62,960 nucleotides of DNA from QQWI01 sp964522015 (GCA_964522015.1 CAZFST010000028.1:1-62960); one strand, 5' to 3'; positions 9,554 to 18,670 are shown, counted from the stretch's first letter. A program made the numbers and translations. Notes: generated from the letters alone by a model not told the origin.

Positions 9554-10831
9554 ATGCACTTTGCCCCTAAGTTCACCGAGCGGGAACTCAATCGCGTTCA
9601 TAAAAGACGGATTCTAATGGTATTTCCAACAGCATTTCTCTTGTTTGCCCTCTTTTACGCCCTGCCAGATACCCAACTATTTTCAGATGGGATCCAAGCA
9701 ATTTTAAAGTCCCCCACCACCTTGTTAACCGACTTTTTAGTCATCGGCGGTCTGGGCGCAGCTTTTTTCAATGCAGCAATTATTGGTTACTTCAATATCT
9801 ACCTCCTAAAGAGATACGAAATGCGTATCAATGGTCTCTTTATCGCAGCACTTCTAACCGTGATTGGATTTTCGTTTATCGGTAAAAACCCCTATAATAT
9901 ACTCCCGCTTTATTTAGGGGGCTACCTTTATAGTCGCTATCAAAACATCCCCACAAAAAACGTGCTCCTGGTGATGATGTTCTCAACAGCCCTATCCCCC
10001 CTAGTCAGCACCTTGTCTTTTGGCGGCATCTTCCCTGATGGCTTCAATTACCTGATGGGAATCGTCATCGGCACCCTAATCGGCTTTATCACCGTTCCCT
10101 TATCCTCTTACATGCTCCGCTTTCACGACGGTTATAACCTCTACAACATGGGTTTTACAGCAGGCATTGTGGGCATGATCTTCACCAGTTTTTTAAGAAA
10201 TTACGACATCGACATCCAACCTGTGGAAATCATCTCACGAACACAAAACTACCCCATCATCGGACTTTTCGTCGGGCTGTTTATCATTCTAATGAGCATA
10301 GGCTACTGGGTAAATCCCCAAGTAATCAAAAAATATCGCAGTATTTTAAAGTACAAAGGCCGTACGGTTACTGATTTCACATCTCTCACAGGCTACGGCA
10401 TGACATTTTTCAACATGGGGGCCATGGGCATGATGAGCTTGGTATTTGTGCTATTGATGGGCGGCATTGTGAATGGACCCATTATTGCCGCAATCATGAC
10501 GATTACCGGGTTTGCCGCTTTCGGTAAGCAACCTGCCAACTGTGCACCCATTGTTTTGGGCGTCCTCCTTGGCGGACTTTTCTTTGGGGCGGACTTTTCA
10601 AGCACCGGATTTTTGATGTCAGCCCTTTTTGGCACCACCCTTGCGCCCATTGCAGGTACATTTGGCCCCTTGTTAGGCATTGTTGCAGGTATTTTGCATC
10701 TAACTCTTGTGACCAATACCAACATGATTCATGGGGGCATCAACTTATACAACAATGGCTTTTCAGGAGGGCTTGTTGCAGGCTTTCTTGTACCAATCAT
10801 CGACGCCTTCAGAAGAGGAGAACCAAAATGA
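9554..10831 (+). CDS. DUF1576-family polytopic membrane protein
   Basis: 425 aa from ATG 9554, with AAAAGGAGG 11 nt upstream; an upstream in-frame ATG (9530) overlaps that site. About ten to eleven hydrophobic helices with few charged loops. Two related segments, YNLYNMGFTAGIVGMIF in the middle and INLYNNGFSGGLVAGFL near the end, point to an internal duplication such as is seen in channel or transporter folds. Looks like the DUF1576 family, which has no assigned function. The small acidic gene that follows overlaps it by ATGA, so they form an operon. Confidence 0.8.
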   Translation: MHFAPKFTERELNRVHKRRILMVFPTAFLLFALFYALPDTQLFSDGIQAILKSPTTLLTDFLVIGGLGAAFFNAAIIGYFNIYLLKRYEMRINGLFIAALLTVIGFSFIGKNPYNILPLYLGGYLYSRYQNIPTKNVLLVMMFSTALSPLVSTLSFGGIFPDGFNYLMGIVIGTLIGFITVPLSSYMLRFHDGYNLYNMGFTAGIVGMIFTSFLRNYDIDIQPVEIISRTQNYPIIGLFVGLFIILMSIGYWVNPQVIKKYRSILKYKGRTVTDFTSLTGYGMTFFNMGAMGMMSLVFVLLMGGIVNGPIIAAIMTITGFAAFGKQPANCAPIVLGVLLGGLFFGADFSSTGFLMSALFGTTLAPIAGTFGPLLGIVAGILHLTLVTNTNMIHGGINLYNNGFSGGLVAGFLVPIIDAFRRGEPK

Positions 10832-11178
10832 GACACGAAATCAAAAAAATATGCCGCATAGTTGATGAGCTAACCACCATGTTTTTATGCCACGATACCG
10901 ATGAAGTGGACTTTAAAATCATCACGCAACCAGACTGTGCCATTATCAAAATTGTAGATTACAATACTCGCTATGACGACGAAGACATAAGCCACCTCCG
11001 GACCCTTTTGAATTGCCAGAGACAAAACGAAATTGAAGAATACTATTGGCAACTTGCAGGTGAAACCGACGAGGACGATGAACTGACACTCATTGGTGCC
11101 ATGATTGATTCTGCAGTGGTAGAAAAGCGTGATGGCAACTTGTATTTAGATCTGATTCGGAAGAAGACATTGGTTTAA
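10828..11178 (+). CDS. small acidic protein, partner of the DUF1576 gene
   Basis: 116 aa, soluble, with acidic stretches (DTDEVDF, ETDEDDE). No signal peptide, no membrane segment and no recognised domain. Its ATG overlaps the TGA of the upstream membrane protein gene (ATGA), showing translational coupling and probably a roughly matched supply. Inference: a cytoplasmic regulatory or accessory subunit of the membrane protein. Confidence 0.75.
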   Translation: MRHEIKKICRIVDELTTMFLCHDTDEVDFKIITQPDCAIIKIVDYNTRYDDEDISHLRTLLNCQRQNEIEEYYWQLAGETDEDDELTLIGAMIDSAVVEKRDGNLYLDLIRKKTLV

Positions 11179-11220
11179 TTGAAAATTAACGTTACAATAA
11201 TTTAATTTGTATTATCCTGA

Positions 11221-11249
11221 TTGCTTAGTAAAGACTCTTAGGATATAAT
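11221..11249 (+). promoter_or_regulatory. sigma-70-type promoter of the MFS transporter
   Basis: TTGCTT, 17-bp spacer, TATAAT. It leaves a leader of about 85 nt before the TTG start at 11341. Confidence 0.65.
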
Positions 11250-11340
11250 AAATCGTTCATAAATTATTCATATTTTAGGTAGCATAAATTGTGTCTTACC
11301 TGAAGATGACAATCATTCATTTATTATGGGAGGATTTACG

Positions 11341-12534
11341 TTGAGTTTAAGTACAAGTAAAAAAGGCTGGATTGTCGTTCTTGCGGGGACGGGTATTAAC
11401 TTAGCATTCGGGGTGCTGTATGCTTGGAGTATCTTCGGTGGTGCCCTACAAGAAACATTGGGTTGGACAAAGACGCAAGCGTCTTTACCGTATACAGTTG
11501 CAATTATTATGTTTGCAGCTATGATGATTCCTGCTGGACGTTTACAAGATAAGATTGGCCCTAGATGGGTTGCAACAATTGGTGGTATCCTAATTGGTCT
11601 TGGTTGTATTTTAGCCGGCTCTTTGACATCGCTTTGGGGACTTGTTTTCTCATTTGGTGTCTTGGCTGGATCTGGTATCGGTTTAGGTTACGCTTCTACT
11701 ACACCAGCTGCCGTAAAATGGTTTGCGCCAGAAAAGAAAGGCCTTATTACAGGTATCGTGGTAGGCGGATTCGGACTTGCAAGTCTTTACATTGTCCCAC
11801 TGACTAAGTTCCTTCTTCACGAATACGGCATCTTCCCTTCTTTTAGAATTCTTGGCATCATGTTCTTATTGATTACCATTCCATTGGCTCAATTTGTTAA
11901 CAACCCAGAAACACCGGTTGTTTCTCCCAATGCTGCAACTACAAAAAAGACCTTTGACTTGACGTCAAAAGAAATGCTTAAAACAAAAGAATTCTACATG
12001 TTATGGTTTATGTTTTTTGCAGGCTCAACTGGTGGTCTTATGACAATCGGAAGTCTTAAACCAATCGTTGGTAAAATTCTAGGTGGCGATGTTGCCTTCA
12101 CATTAGTTGCTTTTGCAGCGATTGCCAATGCACTGGGCCGCCCATCTGCAGGTGCTATCTCTGGTAAACTTGGCCGTGGCAAGACCATGACCCTACTCTT
12201 TATTTTGCAAGCAATCGCCTTATTCTTGTTCAACAGCTTATCAGGTTTTGTTCCAGTCTTTGCAGCAGCCTGCATGATCTATTTTGCATACGGCTCAATG
12301 CTTGCAGTATTCCCGTCTGCTTGTGGCGACAACTACGGCACTAAAAACCTAGGCCTCAACTATGGCATTCTCTTCTCTGCATGGGGCGCAGGTGGTGTAG
12401 TTGGACCAATGCTCGGCAGCAAACTTGCTGACATGACCGGTAATTACACGCTTGCCTTCACACTGGCTGCTGGTATGTTATTGGTTGCTGCATTCGTCGG
12501 TTTTATTTACAAGCCATATCACCACAAAGCATAG
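11341..12534 (+). CDS. MFS transporter, oxalate/formate antiporter (OFA) type
   Basis: 397 aa from TTG 11341, which has GGGAGG 7 nt upstream; the in-frame ATG at 11326 overlaps that site. Twelve predicted membrane helices. The N-terminus (AGTGINLAFGVLYAWSIF) and the loop GRLQDKIGPRW are typical of the OFA family, whose members move oxalate, formate, lactate or other small carboxylates. Substrate cannot be read from the sequence. It has its own promoter and a strong terminator, so it is monocistronic. Confidence 0.85.
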   Translation: MSLSTSKKGWIVVLAGTGINLAFGVLYAWSIFGGALQETLGWTKTQASLPYTVAIIMFAAMMIPAGRLQDKIGPRWVATIGGILIGLGCILAGSLTSLWGLVFSFGVLAGSGIGLGYASTTPAAVKWFAPEKKGLITGIVVGGFGLASLYIVPLTKFLLHEYGIFPSFRILGIMFLLITIPLAQFVNNPETPVVSPNAATTKKTFDLTSKEMLKTKEFYMLWFMFFAGSTGGLMTIGSLKPIVGKILGGDVAFTLVAFAAIANALGRPSAGAISGKLGRGKTMTLLFILQAIALFLFNSLSGFVPVFAAACMIYFAYGSMLAVFPSACGDNYGTKNLGLNYGILFSAWGAGGVVGPMLGSKLADMTGNYTLAFTLAAGMLLVAAFVGFIYKPYHHKA

Positions 12535-12544
12535 CCAAATCACA

Positions 12545-12574
12545 AACGCTCATCCTTAGGGATGGGCGTTTTTT
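12545..12574 (+). terminator. terminator of the MFS transporter gene
   Basis: AACGCTCATCC, loop TTAG, GGATGGGCGTT, then TTTTT: an 11-bp stem with one G-T pair. It directly abuts the coding frame of the chemoreceptor that follows. Confidence 0.9.
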
Positions 12575-12595
12575 ATCATTCTGTTCTTTTCATTA

Positions 12596-14236
12596 TTGAT
12601 TATTTTTTACATCATCCCAACAGTGAATAAAATTATTGAAGAGCGGACAATCGTCAAACTCAACGAACTGGTAGATTTGCCGTTTTCGGAAATAACCCGA
12701 CAATATGATCTTGCAAAATCCGGCGCAAAATCAGAGGATGCGGCGAAACAAGATGTATTGTCAATGATCAAGAATCTGCGGTATTCAGAAGTCGAATACT
12801 TCTGGGTCAACGATTACGATGGACTGATGTTGATGCATGCTGCCAAACCAGACTTAGATAATACCAGTGTACTTGATTTGAAGGACCCCGACGGGAAATT
12901 TATTTTCCAGGAATTTATTAAGATTGCCAAAGAAAAAGGCGAAGGCGTTCTTAGATATCAATGGCCAAAACCAGGAAAGGATGCACCGCAGCCAAAAATA
13001 TCTTATGTAAAAGGCTTTAAAGAATGGAATTGGATTGTCGGAACTGGGGTTTACGTGGACGACCTAAAGGAAATCCAAAGAAGCATCTATACCCAAGTCC
13101 TTGCAATAACCAGTGTTATCATCCTGTTTTCTGTTGTACTGATTATTTTAATTGTTATCCCACTTAATAAAACCCTCAGAAATATCATCCTCCATACAGA
13201 CAAATACAAGGATTTGGATTTTAGAGAAGCCATAGGTATCACGTCAAAGGATGAACTCGGTGACATTTCTAAGGCCTTTGATAGTGTCAGTTCCGCACTC
13301 AGGACTCTCCTAGAGAGCATGATTAAAACATCCCAAGAGCTAGGAACCGAATCCGGTATCATTTCAGCGGATATGAGCACTTTGGAGAAGCAAACCGGAT
13401 CAACTTTGAATTCAACATCGGATATTTCTGCAATCATTGAAGAGACAAGCGCCACTACCCTCATAGTGAGTGAAACAATCAGTGAAATTAAAGAGGCTGT
13501 AGAGGTTGTGGCGACCAAAGCCACAGAGGGAGCTACAAAAGCTGGCGATGTCAGCATGAGAGCAATACGACTTAAAGAAGATGCCCAAAAGTCTAGCAAT
13601 GATGCTCAGGCTATTTTCACTGGCGTTAAACACCGACTTGAAAATGCCATTGAGAACGCGCAACAGGTTGGCAAAATCAACACCCTGCTTGTTGGCATAA
13701 AAGCTATCACCAACCAAACAAACCTCCTCGCACTCAATGCGTCCATTGAAGCGGCACGGGCTGGGGATGCAGGACGGGGCTTTGCTGTTGTCGCCTCAGA
13801 AGTAGGGAAATTGGCGGTTGAATCGGCTGGCTTAGTTGACAATATACAGGTGACCATCAACTTCATCCAAAGTTCAGTCAATGAACTGATCAAAGATTCA
13901 AGTGAAATCTTGAAATTCATTGAGTCCAATGTTCTTAAGGACTACGAAAAACTCATCGCTATTGGAGATCAGTATAATGACGATGCCCACGTCTTCAACG
14001 GCATCATGATGGAATTGAGTGCCGTATCGGAGGAAATCACAAGCGCCATGACATCCATCACCGAAAGTATGTATGAAGTCAGTAAAGCCACAACACAGGA
14101 GGCAGAAAGCGTCGAAAACATCCTGCATATGACTAAAGATGTCACAGACAAAACTCAGAACGTCATACACATTTTAGAGTACAACATCAAGTTGATTACA
14201 GAACTAGATCAACTGATTAACAACTTTAAGATTTAA
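12596..14236 (+). CDS. methyl-accepting chemotaxis protein with sCache_2 sensor, apparently 5'-truncated
   Basis: 546 aa from TTG 12596. A short hydrophobic segment leads into an extracellular single Cache domain (YFWVNDYDGLMLMH, KISYVKGFKEWNWIVGTGVY), a second membrane helix (about 170-190), HAMP, and the MCP signalling hairpin (NQTNLLALNASIEAARAGDA). The cytoplasmic N-terminal stub that such receptors have is missing. Reading upstream in frame gives more hydrophobic codons (FFIILFFSL), then the upstream gene's terminator and a TAG at 12557. No ribosome binding site and no promoter precede TTG 12596. Either the 5' end was lost by deletion or a non-standard start is used. The rest of the frame is intact. 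Confidence 0.75.
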   Translation: MIIFYIIPTVNKIIEERTIVKLNELVDLPFSEITRQYDLAKSGAKSEDAAKQDVLSMIKNLRYSEVEYFWVNDYDGLMLMHAAKPDLDNTSVLDLKDPDGKFIFQEFIKIAKEKGEGVLRYQWPKPGKDAPQPKISYVKGFKEWNWIVGTGVYVDDLKEIQRSIYTQVLAITSVIILFSVVLIILIVIPLNKTLRNIILHTDKYKDLDFREAIGITSKDELGDISKAFDSVSSALRTLLESMIKTSQELGTESGIISADMSTLEKQTGSTLNSTSDISAIIEETSATTLIVSETISEIKEAVEVVATKATEGATKAGDVSMRAIRLKEDAQKSSNDAQAIFTGVKHRLENAIENAQQVGKINTLLVGIKAITNQTNLLALNASIEAARAGDAGRGFAVVASEVGKLAVESAGLVDNIQVTINFIQSSVNELIKDSSEILKFIESNVLKDYEKLIAIGDQYNDDAHVFNGIMMELSAVSEEITSAMTSITESMYEVSKATTQEAESVENILHMTKDVTDKTQNVIHILEYNIKLITELDQLINNFKI

Positions 14237-14260
14237 GCAGCAGCCCTCTCATAATACGAA

Positions 14261-14292
14261 AACCGCTCATTTTTAAAAATGAGCGGTTTTTT
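14261..14292. terminator. bidirectional terminator between the chemoreceptor and LysR genes
   Basis: AACCGCTCATTTTT and AAAAATGAGCGGTT form a 14-bp perfect stem flanked by A and T runs. The LysR stop (14273-14275) lies inside the stem, so the last codons of that gene are part of the hairpin. Confidence 0.9.
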
Positions 14293-15289
14293 TGTCTGAA
14301 TTTTTTGTGACAATCATTGTCACGAGATCAAACGGCGCATCATAAAGGCTCACGTAGGCTAAACTCCCAGCGGTTACAAGGGGATTGGATTCATTATAAA
14401 ATCCTTGACCCATGGTGTAATCATCGGTGTGCTTGGTTAGAAAATATTGCAAGCTACGGCTGTTCTCAAATTGAGTGTGTTCCACTTCAAAGCCTTCAAA
14501 ATAGTGATACATTGCTGAATTAGCATCGAATTTTGGCGCTTCTATCAAGAGCTTATAGGTTTGAAGATCAAGAAAATTCAACTGCCCATTTTGCGCAGCT
14601 GCCTTTTGATAAAGGGGATGACTGGTACTCATTAGAGCGCAGGGTTTCAAGCGCGTACAAACCATAGCTTGCCACCCCTTTTCCATAAGGGCCCTTAGTG
14701 ATTCATGTAGGGTGCAGTCACCTTGTTTGGCTGCAAAATATACCATACCTGCAATAGTGGTATTATTCACTTCTTCATCAGAAAGGCCCATAAGTATTTT
14801 CGGAACCTGATAATTAGGGACTTCTTCATATTCCGAGGTGTAACCATCCAATTTTCCCCTTCGCATTTGCCCGTCAAAGGCATCTACAATGGCATAAGCA
14901 AAAAAAGTGATTAGCTTAAGGGAACCAGAGATATCACTTAAAGTGGCCATCACCTGGAGAGCGTTTGTAAAGTCATTGACAACATATGGCCCGTGGGCAG
15001 GGATTTGAACCCCAGGCTCCATTTTTTTTGCAAATCGATTATTGATGCCATTAATCTGATCAATCGCTTCTTTTATGGTTTCACTGTGAACGCAAAATTC
15101 TTGGCCAGCCTCTGTCAACGAAACCCCCACCTTGCTGCGAATAAGCAAGGGAACCCCCAGTAGTCCTTCAAGTTGGGCCACCCTCTTGCTCAAGTAGGGT
15201 TGAGACACGAACAGACTCTCGGCAGCCTTGTTGATTGATCCGTATTTTTTTATGGCTAACATCATATGAATATCATCTAATTTCAACAT
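14273..15289 (-). CDS. LysR-type transcriptional regulator
   Basis: About 338 aa from ATG 15289 (GAGGG is only 1-2 nt away, so TTG 15286 with the same site is an alternative). N-terminal winged HTH: AIKKYGSINKAAESLFVSQPYLSKRVAQLE, followed by a PBP-like effector domain, somewhat longer than the usual 300 aa. It is divergent from the acyltransferase/FAD oxidase operon across 136 bp that hold an 18/20 palindrome, the expected arrangement for a LysR regulator controlling its neighbour and itself. Effector unknown. Confidence 0.88.
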   Translation of the reverse strand: MLKLDDIHMMLAIKKYGSINKAAESLFVSQPYLSKRVAQLEGLLGVPLLIRSKVGVSLTEAGQEFCVHSETIKEAIDQINGINNRFAKKMEPGVQIPAHGPYVVNDFTNALQVMATLSDISGSLKLITFFAYAIVDAFDGQMRRGKLDGYTSEYEEVPNYQVPKILMGLSDEEVNNTTIAGMVYFAAKQGDCTLHESLRALMEKGWQAMVCTRLKPCALMSTSHPLYQKAAAQNGQLNFLDLQTYKLLIEAPKFDANSAMYHYFEGFEVEHTQFENSRSLQYFLTKHTDDYTMGQGFYNESNPLVTAGSLAYVSLYDAPFDLVTMIVTKNSDKKTAHF

Positions 15290-15315
15290 ACCCTCACCGC
15301 CAATCCACAACATTG

Positions 15316-15335
15316 TTATACCCTATAGGTTATAA
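15316..15335. promoter_or_regulatory. palindrome, candidate LysR operator
   Basis: TTATACCCTATAGGTTATAA equals its own reverse complement at 18 of 20 positions. It lies 26 bp upstream of the LysR start, in the divergent space, and touches a minus-strand TATAAT (15338-15343). Confidence 0.5.
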
Positions 15336-15378
15336 GTATTATATCACATTGTCCATGGTTAGTATTCTAAAAGTGACA

Positions 15379-15384
15379 TATAAT
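15379..15384 (+). promoter_or_regulatory. -10 element of the acyltransferase operon
   Basis: TATAAT, 42 bp before ATG 15426. No good -35 hexamer at the right spacing (TGGTTA, 17 bp), which suits activation by a regulator. Confidence 0.4.
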
Positions 15385-15425
15385 AAGTCCAGTACACTAA
15401 GGGTTATTGCGATGAAGGAGAAACA

Positions 15426-16571
15426 ATGGAGACTAAACATAAGACTTTTGCACCTGCAAAAGAAGATACAAATCGGAAGCTTTTTGCAATAGATGCCGTC
15501 AATCGTGGTAGGCAGATTGAATTGGATTTCGCCCGTGGCCTTGCAGTATTATTTATGGTGCTCATCCACACTCAAGAATATTTCATGACCGAACTGGCAA
15601 AACTCAGTGTTCCAGCTCAAGTAATTGACTTTTTAGGCGGTGTCCCTGCGGCCCCTGTTTTTATGTTTTTAATGGGCATAGGCATTATGTACTCAAGAAG
15701 AAGTACGCCGAAAGAGATGTTCATCAGAGGACTTGGTCTATTTGCACTGGGCTATTTGCTTAGTTTTTTACGCGGTAGTCTACCAAGCCTATTTTCTGCC
15801 CTTTATTTAGGTTATGACTGGACTGCAATGGTTAACATGGCCATTCAACAATTTAGTTATATTGATATCTTTCAATTCTCAGGTTTGGCAATGATGTCTT
15901 TTGCCATTTTTAAAGCACTTAAATTAAAACCTCATATGGCACTGGTCTTAGCGGTTATTTTTGCTGGTATCAACTGGGCTGTTACTGATTACTTGGGTAT
16001 TTTAGTGGCGGCTAATTTCCTCACAGTTGGACTAACTGGTCTTCTTTGGGGCTCCAGTCACATCGCATTTTTCCCCTACTTGACTTGGATTGTTTATCCT
16101 TTAGTTGGCTATTACTTTGGCTCCCTTTTATTACGATGCACCAATAAAGATCTGTTTTACGGTATTTGGGCATTGGTAGGTGCTGTAGTTTACTATGGTG
16201 GCTATTGGCTGCTTTACGAAATACTTGATTGGCCGATTTTATTGGATAGCGCCACCAGCTACTACCACCATCAAGGGATTGATAATCTATTAGCCCTGGG
16301 ATTTGTGGTGTTGATGTTATCAGCCCTGCATTTTATCAACCGATTATTGCCCTTTATTGCCACTGGTTTAGTGGGTAAAGCCCTGATACGTTGGAGTGCT
16401 GACGTGTCGGAAATCTATTTTGTTCACTGGGTGATTATTGGCTGGCTGGTACCAGTAATTAGCTATAACACACAACCCTTATTCAATTATTTTATTGTGG
16501 TAGTGGTGGTGTTTGCAGCCACACGGGGTTACCGTGCTTTTGCGCAGTTAAAAGGCAATGTTAAAATTTGA
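15426..16571 (+). CDS. multi-span membrane acyltransferase-like protein
   Basis: 381 aa, ATG preceded by AAGGAG. The first helix has RQIELDFARGLAVLFMVLIH, the Arg-Asp-x-x-Arg-Gly plus His pattern shared by the acyltransferase-3, DUF1624 and heparan-glucosaminide N-acetyltransferase clan. About ten helices follow, with VHWVIIGW near the end. These enzymes move acyl groups across or onto envelope glycans. Substrate unknown. It is followed 53 bp later by the exported FAD oxidase and is divergent from the LysR gene. Confidence 0.75.
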   Translation: METKHKTFAPAKEDTNRKLFAIDAVNRGRQIELDFARGLAVLFMVLIHTQEYFMTELAKLSVPAQVIDFLGGVPAAPVFMFLMGIGIMYSRRSTPKEMFIRGLGLFALGYLLSFLRGSLPSLFSALYLGYDWTAMVNMAIQQFSYIDIFQFSGLAMMSFAIFKALKLKPHMALVLAVIFAGINWAVTDYLGILVAANFLTVGLTGLLWGSSHIAFFPYLTWIVYPLVGYYFGSLLLRCTNKDLFYGIWALVGAVVYYGGYWLLYEILDWPILLDSATSYYHHQGIDNLLALGFVVLMLSALHFINRLLPFIATGLVGKALIRWSADVSEIYFVHWVIIGWLVPVISYNTQPLFNYFIVVVVVFAATRGYRAFAQLKGNVKI

Positions 16572-16624
16572 GAGCTATGCTGTTAGTATGTAATAGCAAA
16601 AAGAAACAAATAAGGAGACCAACT

Positions 16625-17995
16625 ATGATCTTGCCAAAAGGCCTTGCTTTCAAGCAACATTTAAGATTTTTCTTAACATTAATCGTATTGATGAGTTTGG
16701 TGAATGGCGCTTTTGCTAATTCGTTCAGTTCTGAAGGCTCACAAGATGTTTTTGATAAAAACGAAAGCTACTGGTCGAAATTTTTACCCTCTGTGAACCC
16801 GCCTTTGAAAAGCAATCTAACCGTGGATGTTGCAATTATTGGTGGTGGGTATACAGGTTTATCTGCAGCTTATCATATTAAAAAATCAAATCCCAAACTT
16901 AAAGTTGTGATTTTAGAAGCAAGACGGGTTGGAAATGGCGCATCAGGAAGAAACGGGGGCTTAGTACTTGCTCAAACCTACACTGAAGGTGGTATGACCA
17001 TGGGTAAGAATAAAGCATACCATAAGGAAATATATGACCTCACTGTTAAGAGTATGCTTAATCTAAAAAAGCTCACTGAGTCTACTGGCATTGATCCTGA
17101 GTTTCAACTTAATGGCCAGTGCTTGGGGATTTATGACTCAGCAAATCTTGAGTCTTTTCAAGAATATGCTCAAGAGGCTCAAAAGCTAGGGATGCCCATC
17201 GAGTTTTGGGACCGAGAAAAAGCCATAGCCATGCTAGGTTCACCGGACTTATTAGGCGCTGTCTATGATCCAAATGGGGGTTCTCTTAATCCAGGTAAGT
17301 TAGTAGCCGCCCTAAAAAAGCTTGCTGAAAATACAGGGGTCAAAATTTACGAAAACACAGAGGTCCTTGGCTATACTGAAGGTAAGGTCATTACATTACC
17401 AGTCTTCTCAAATAATAAAAAGTATGTCGTTAAAGCAAATAAGATTGTAATCGCTGCAAATGCCTACGCAGCGGCAACACTTAACTTTCTAGACGACGAT
17501 ATTGAACCTGCTCATACACAGGTGTCAGTAACCGCCCCACTAACCCAGGCTCAATTTGAAGCAATGGGTTGGAAAAATCAAATTGCTTGGTATGACGATC
17601 AATATGCCGGAACTGATAGCGATGCCACTTTTCATATGATTATGACAAAAGACCGTCGTCTTGTGATTGGTGGCGGCAGTGTTGAATACAATGAAAATGA
17701 TAGTCTTCTTTACCCTGGCAATTTGAAAAAGATTGAAGCGCAAATTGCAAAGCGTATTTCAGAACTTTATCCATCTGTTAAAGGCATACGCATTGAAAAG
17801 ACTTGGGATGGTATTATCTGCGAAACAAAAAGTAAAAATGAGCGTATTGGTGTTACAGGAAAATACAAAAATATCTTCTATGCTCTAGGATACAACGGTG
17901 GTCAAGGGGTTAATGCCTCTTTCCTCTTTGGTGAACTTGTCTCCAAACTGCACAATAAGCAAAAGCATCGCATGCTTGAGATCTTTACAAAATAG
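16625..17995 (+). CDS. exported FAD-dependent oxidoreductase (DAO family)
   Basis: 456 aa from ATG 16625 (AAGGAG 8 nt upstream). Residues 1-32 form a Sec-type signal peptide (LRFFLTLIVLMSLVNGAFA). The mature part has a Rossmann FAD motif, VAIIGGGYTGLSAAYHI, and ARRVGNGASGRNGGLV, typical of DadA/PuuB-like amine and amino-acid oxidases; the C-terminal GYNGGQGVNASFLFGE closes the FAD site. Most relatives are cytoplasmic, so export is unusual, and no twin-arginine is present. It probably shares an operon with the preceding acyltransferase. Likely substrate: an amino acid or amine outside the membrane. Confidence 0.85.
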   Translation: MILPKGLAFKQHLRFFLTLIVLMSLVNGAFANSFSSEGSQDVFDKNESYWSKFLPSVNPPLKSNLTVDVAIIGGGYTGLSAAYHIKKSNPKLKVVILEARRVGNGASGRNGGLVLAQTYTEGGMTMGKNKAYHKEIYDLTVKSMLNLKKLTESTGIDPEFQLNGQCLGIYDSANLESFQEYAQEAQKLGMPIEFWDREKAIAMLGSPDLLGAVYDPNGGSLNPGKLVAALKKLAENTGVKIYENTEVLGYTEGKVITLPVFSNNKKYVVKANKIVIAANAYAAATLNFLDDDIEPAHTQVSVTAPLTQAQFEAMGWKNQIAWYDDQYAGTDSDATFHMIMTKDRRLVIGGGSVEYNENDSLLYPGNLKKIEAQIAKRISELYPSVKGIRIEKTWDGIICETKSKNERIGVTGKYKNIFYALGYNGGQGVNASFLFGELVSKLHNKQKHRMLEIFTK

Positions 17996-18007
17996 CGGAT
18001 TCAGACA

Positions 18008-18052
18008 TGCCCCTTGCAAATCTAGATATTTAGACAAGCAAGGGGCACTTTT
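18008..18052. terminator. terminator between FAD oxidase and GNAT genes
   Basis: TGCCCCTTGC at 18008-18017 pairs perfectly with GCAAGGGGCA at 18038-18047, followed by CTTTTTCTT. Loop of 20 nt. Serves the + strand gene. Confidence 0.8.
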
Positions 18053-18054
18053 TC

Positions 18055-18594
18055 TTAAATTCGCTCAAATAGGGCTAATGTTTCACCATGATCTTCGATC
18101 TCACCCATATACTTAAAGTCTAAGCGTTTGAGTAAATTGATGGAGGGCTGGTTGTGAGGCAATGTCATGGCCATATATTTCGGATTATCATATAAGGCAT
18201 CTAGTTCGCAAAGTACTGCTAATGTTGCCTCGTAAGCATAACCTTGCCCCTGGAACTCTGGAAGGAATGCAAAGCCAATATCAGGTTTAGTCATGGTTTC
18301 CCGTTGTATTTTTGTGATGACGCCGATTGGCTTCAGGGTGTTATTCAGCCTAACTACCCAGTAATCGATATTAGGATTTTCAAGTAATCCATTGATATAA
18401 CGCTTAGCATCTTCCAATGTCTTGACATGACGATCACCAATATACTCAAGCCAGCCCTGACTGTTCACTAGCTCACTGATAAAATCGCCATCAGCCATCT
18501 GTAGTCCCATCAGGTTAAGGCGCTCTGTGGTTATTTGCGGGCCATCAACACCGTTATTTTCCAGAATGCATTCGCCATTGAAATTGATTTTCAT
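18055..18594 (-). CDS. GNAT acetyltransferase, RimJ/RimL type
   Basis: 179 aa. ERLNLMGLQMADGDFI at the N-terminus, then IGFAFLPEFQGQGYAYEA, the acetyl-CoA pyrophosphate loop (Q-x-x-G-x-A), and NQPSINLLKRLDFKYMGE, as in RimJ/RimL-like N-acetyltransferases that act on protein N-termini or small amines. Substrate unknown. Divergent from the zinc transporter across 76 bp that contain TATAAT-like sequences on both strands. Confidence 0.85.
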   Translation of the reverse strand: MKINFNGECILENNGVDGPQITTERLNLMGLQMADGDFISELVNSQGWLEYIGDRHVKTLEDAKRYINGLLENPNIDYWVVRLNNTLKPIGVITKIQRETMTKPDIGFAFLPEFQGQGYAYEATLAVLCELDALYDNPKYMAMTLPHNQPSINLLKRLDFKYMGEIEDHGETLALFERI

Positions 18595-18670
18595 TTGAAT
18601 TCTCCTGTGTTATAATATTTATATGATATATGTATGCTAAGTGTATTCAAACATGACTTAGGAGGAACAA

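Noticed and set aside
13087..14170. Several minus-strand frames inside the chemoreceptor gene
   Set aside because: Shadows of the coiled-coil signalling domain with no start signals.
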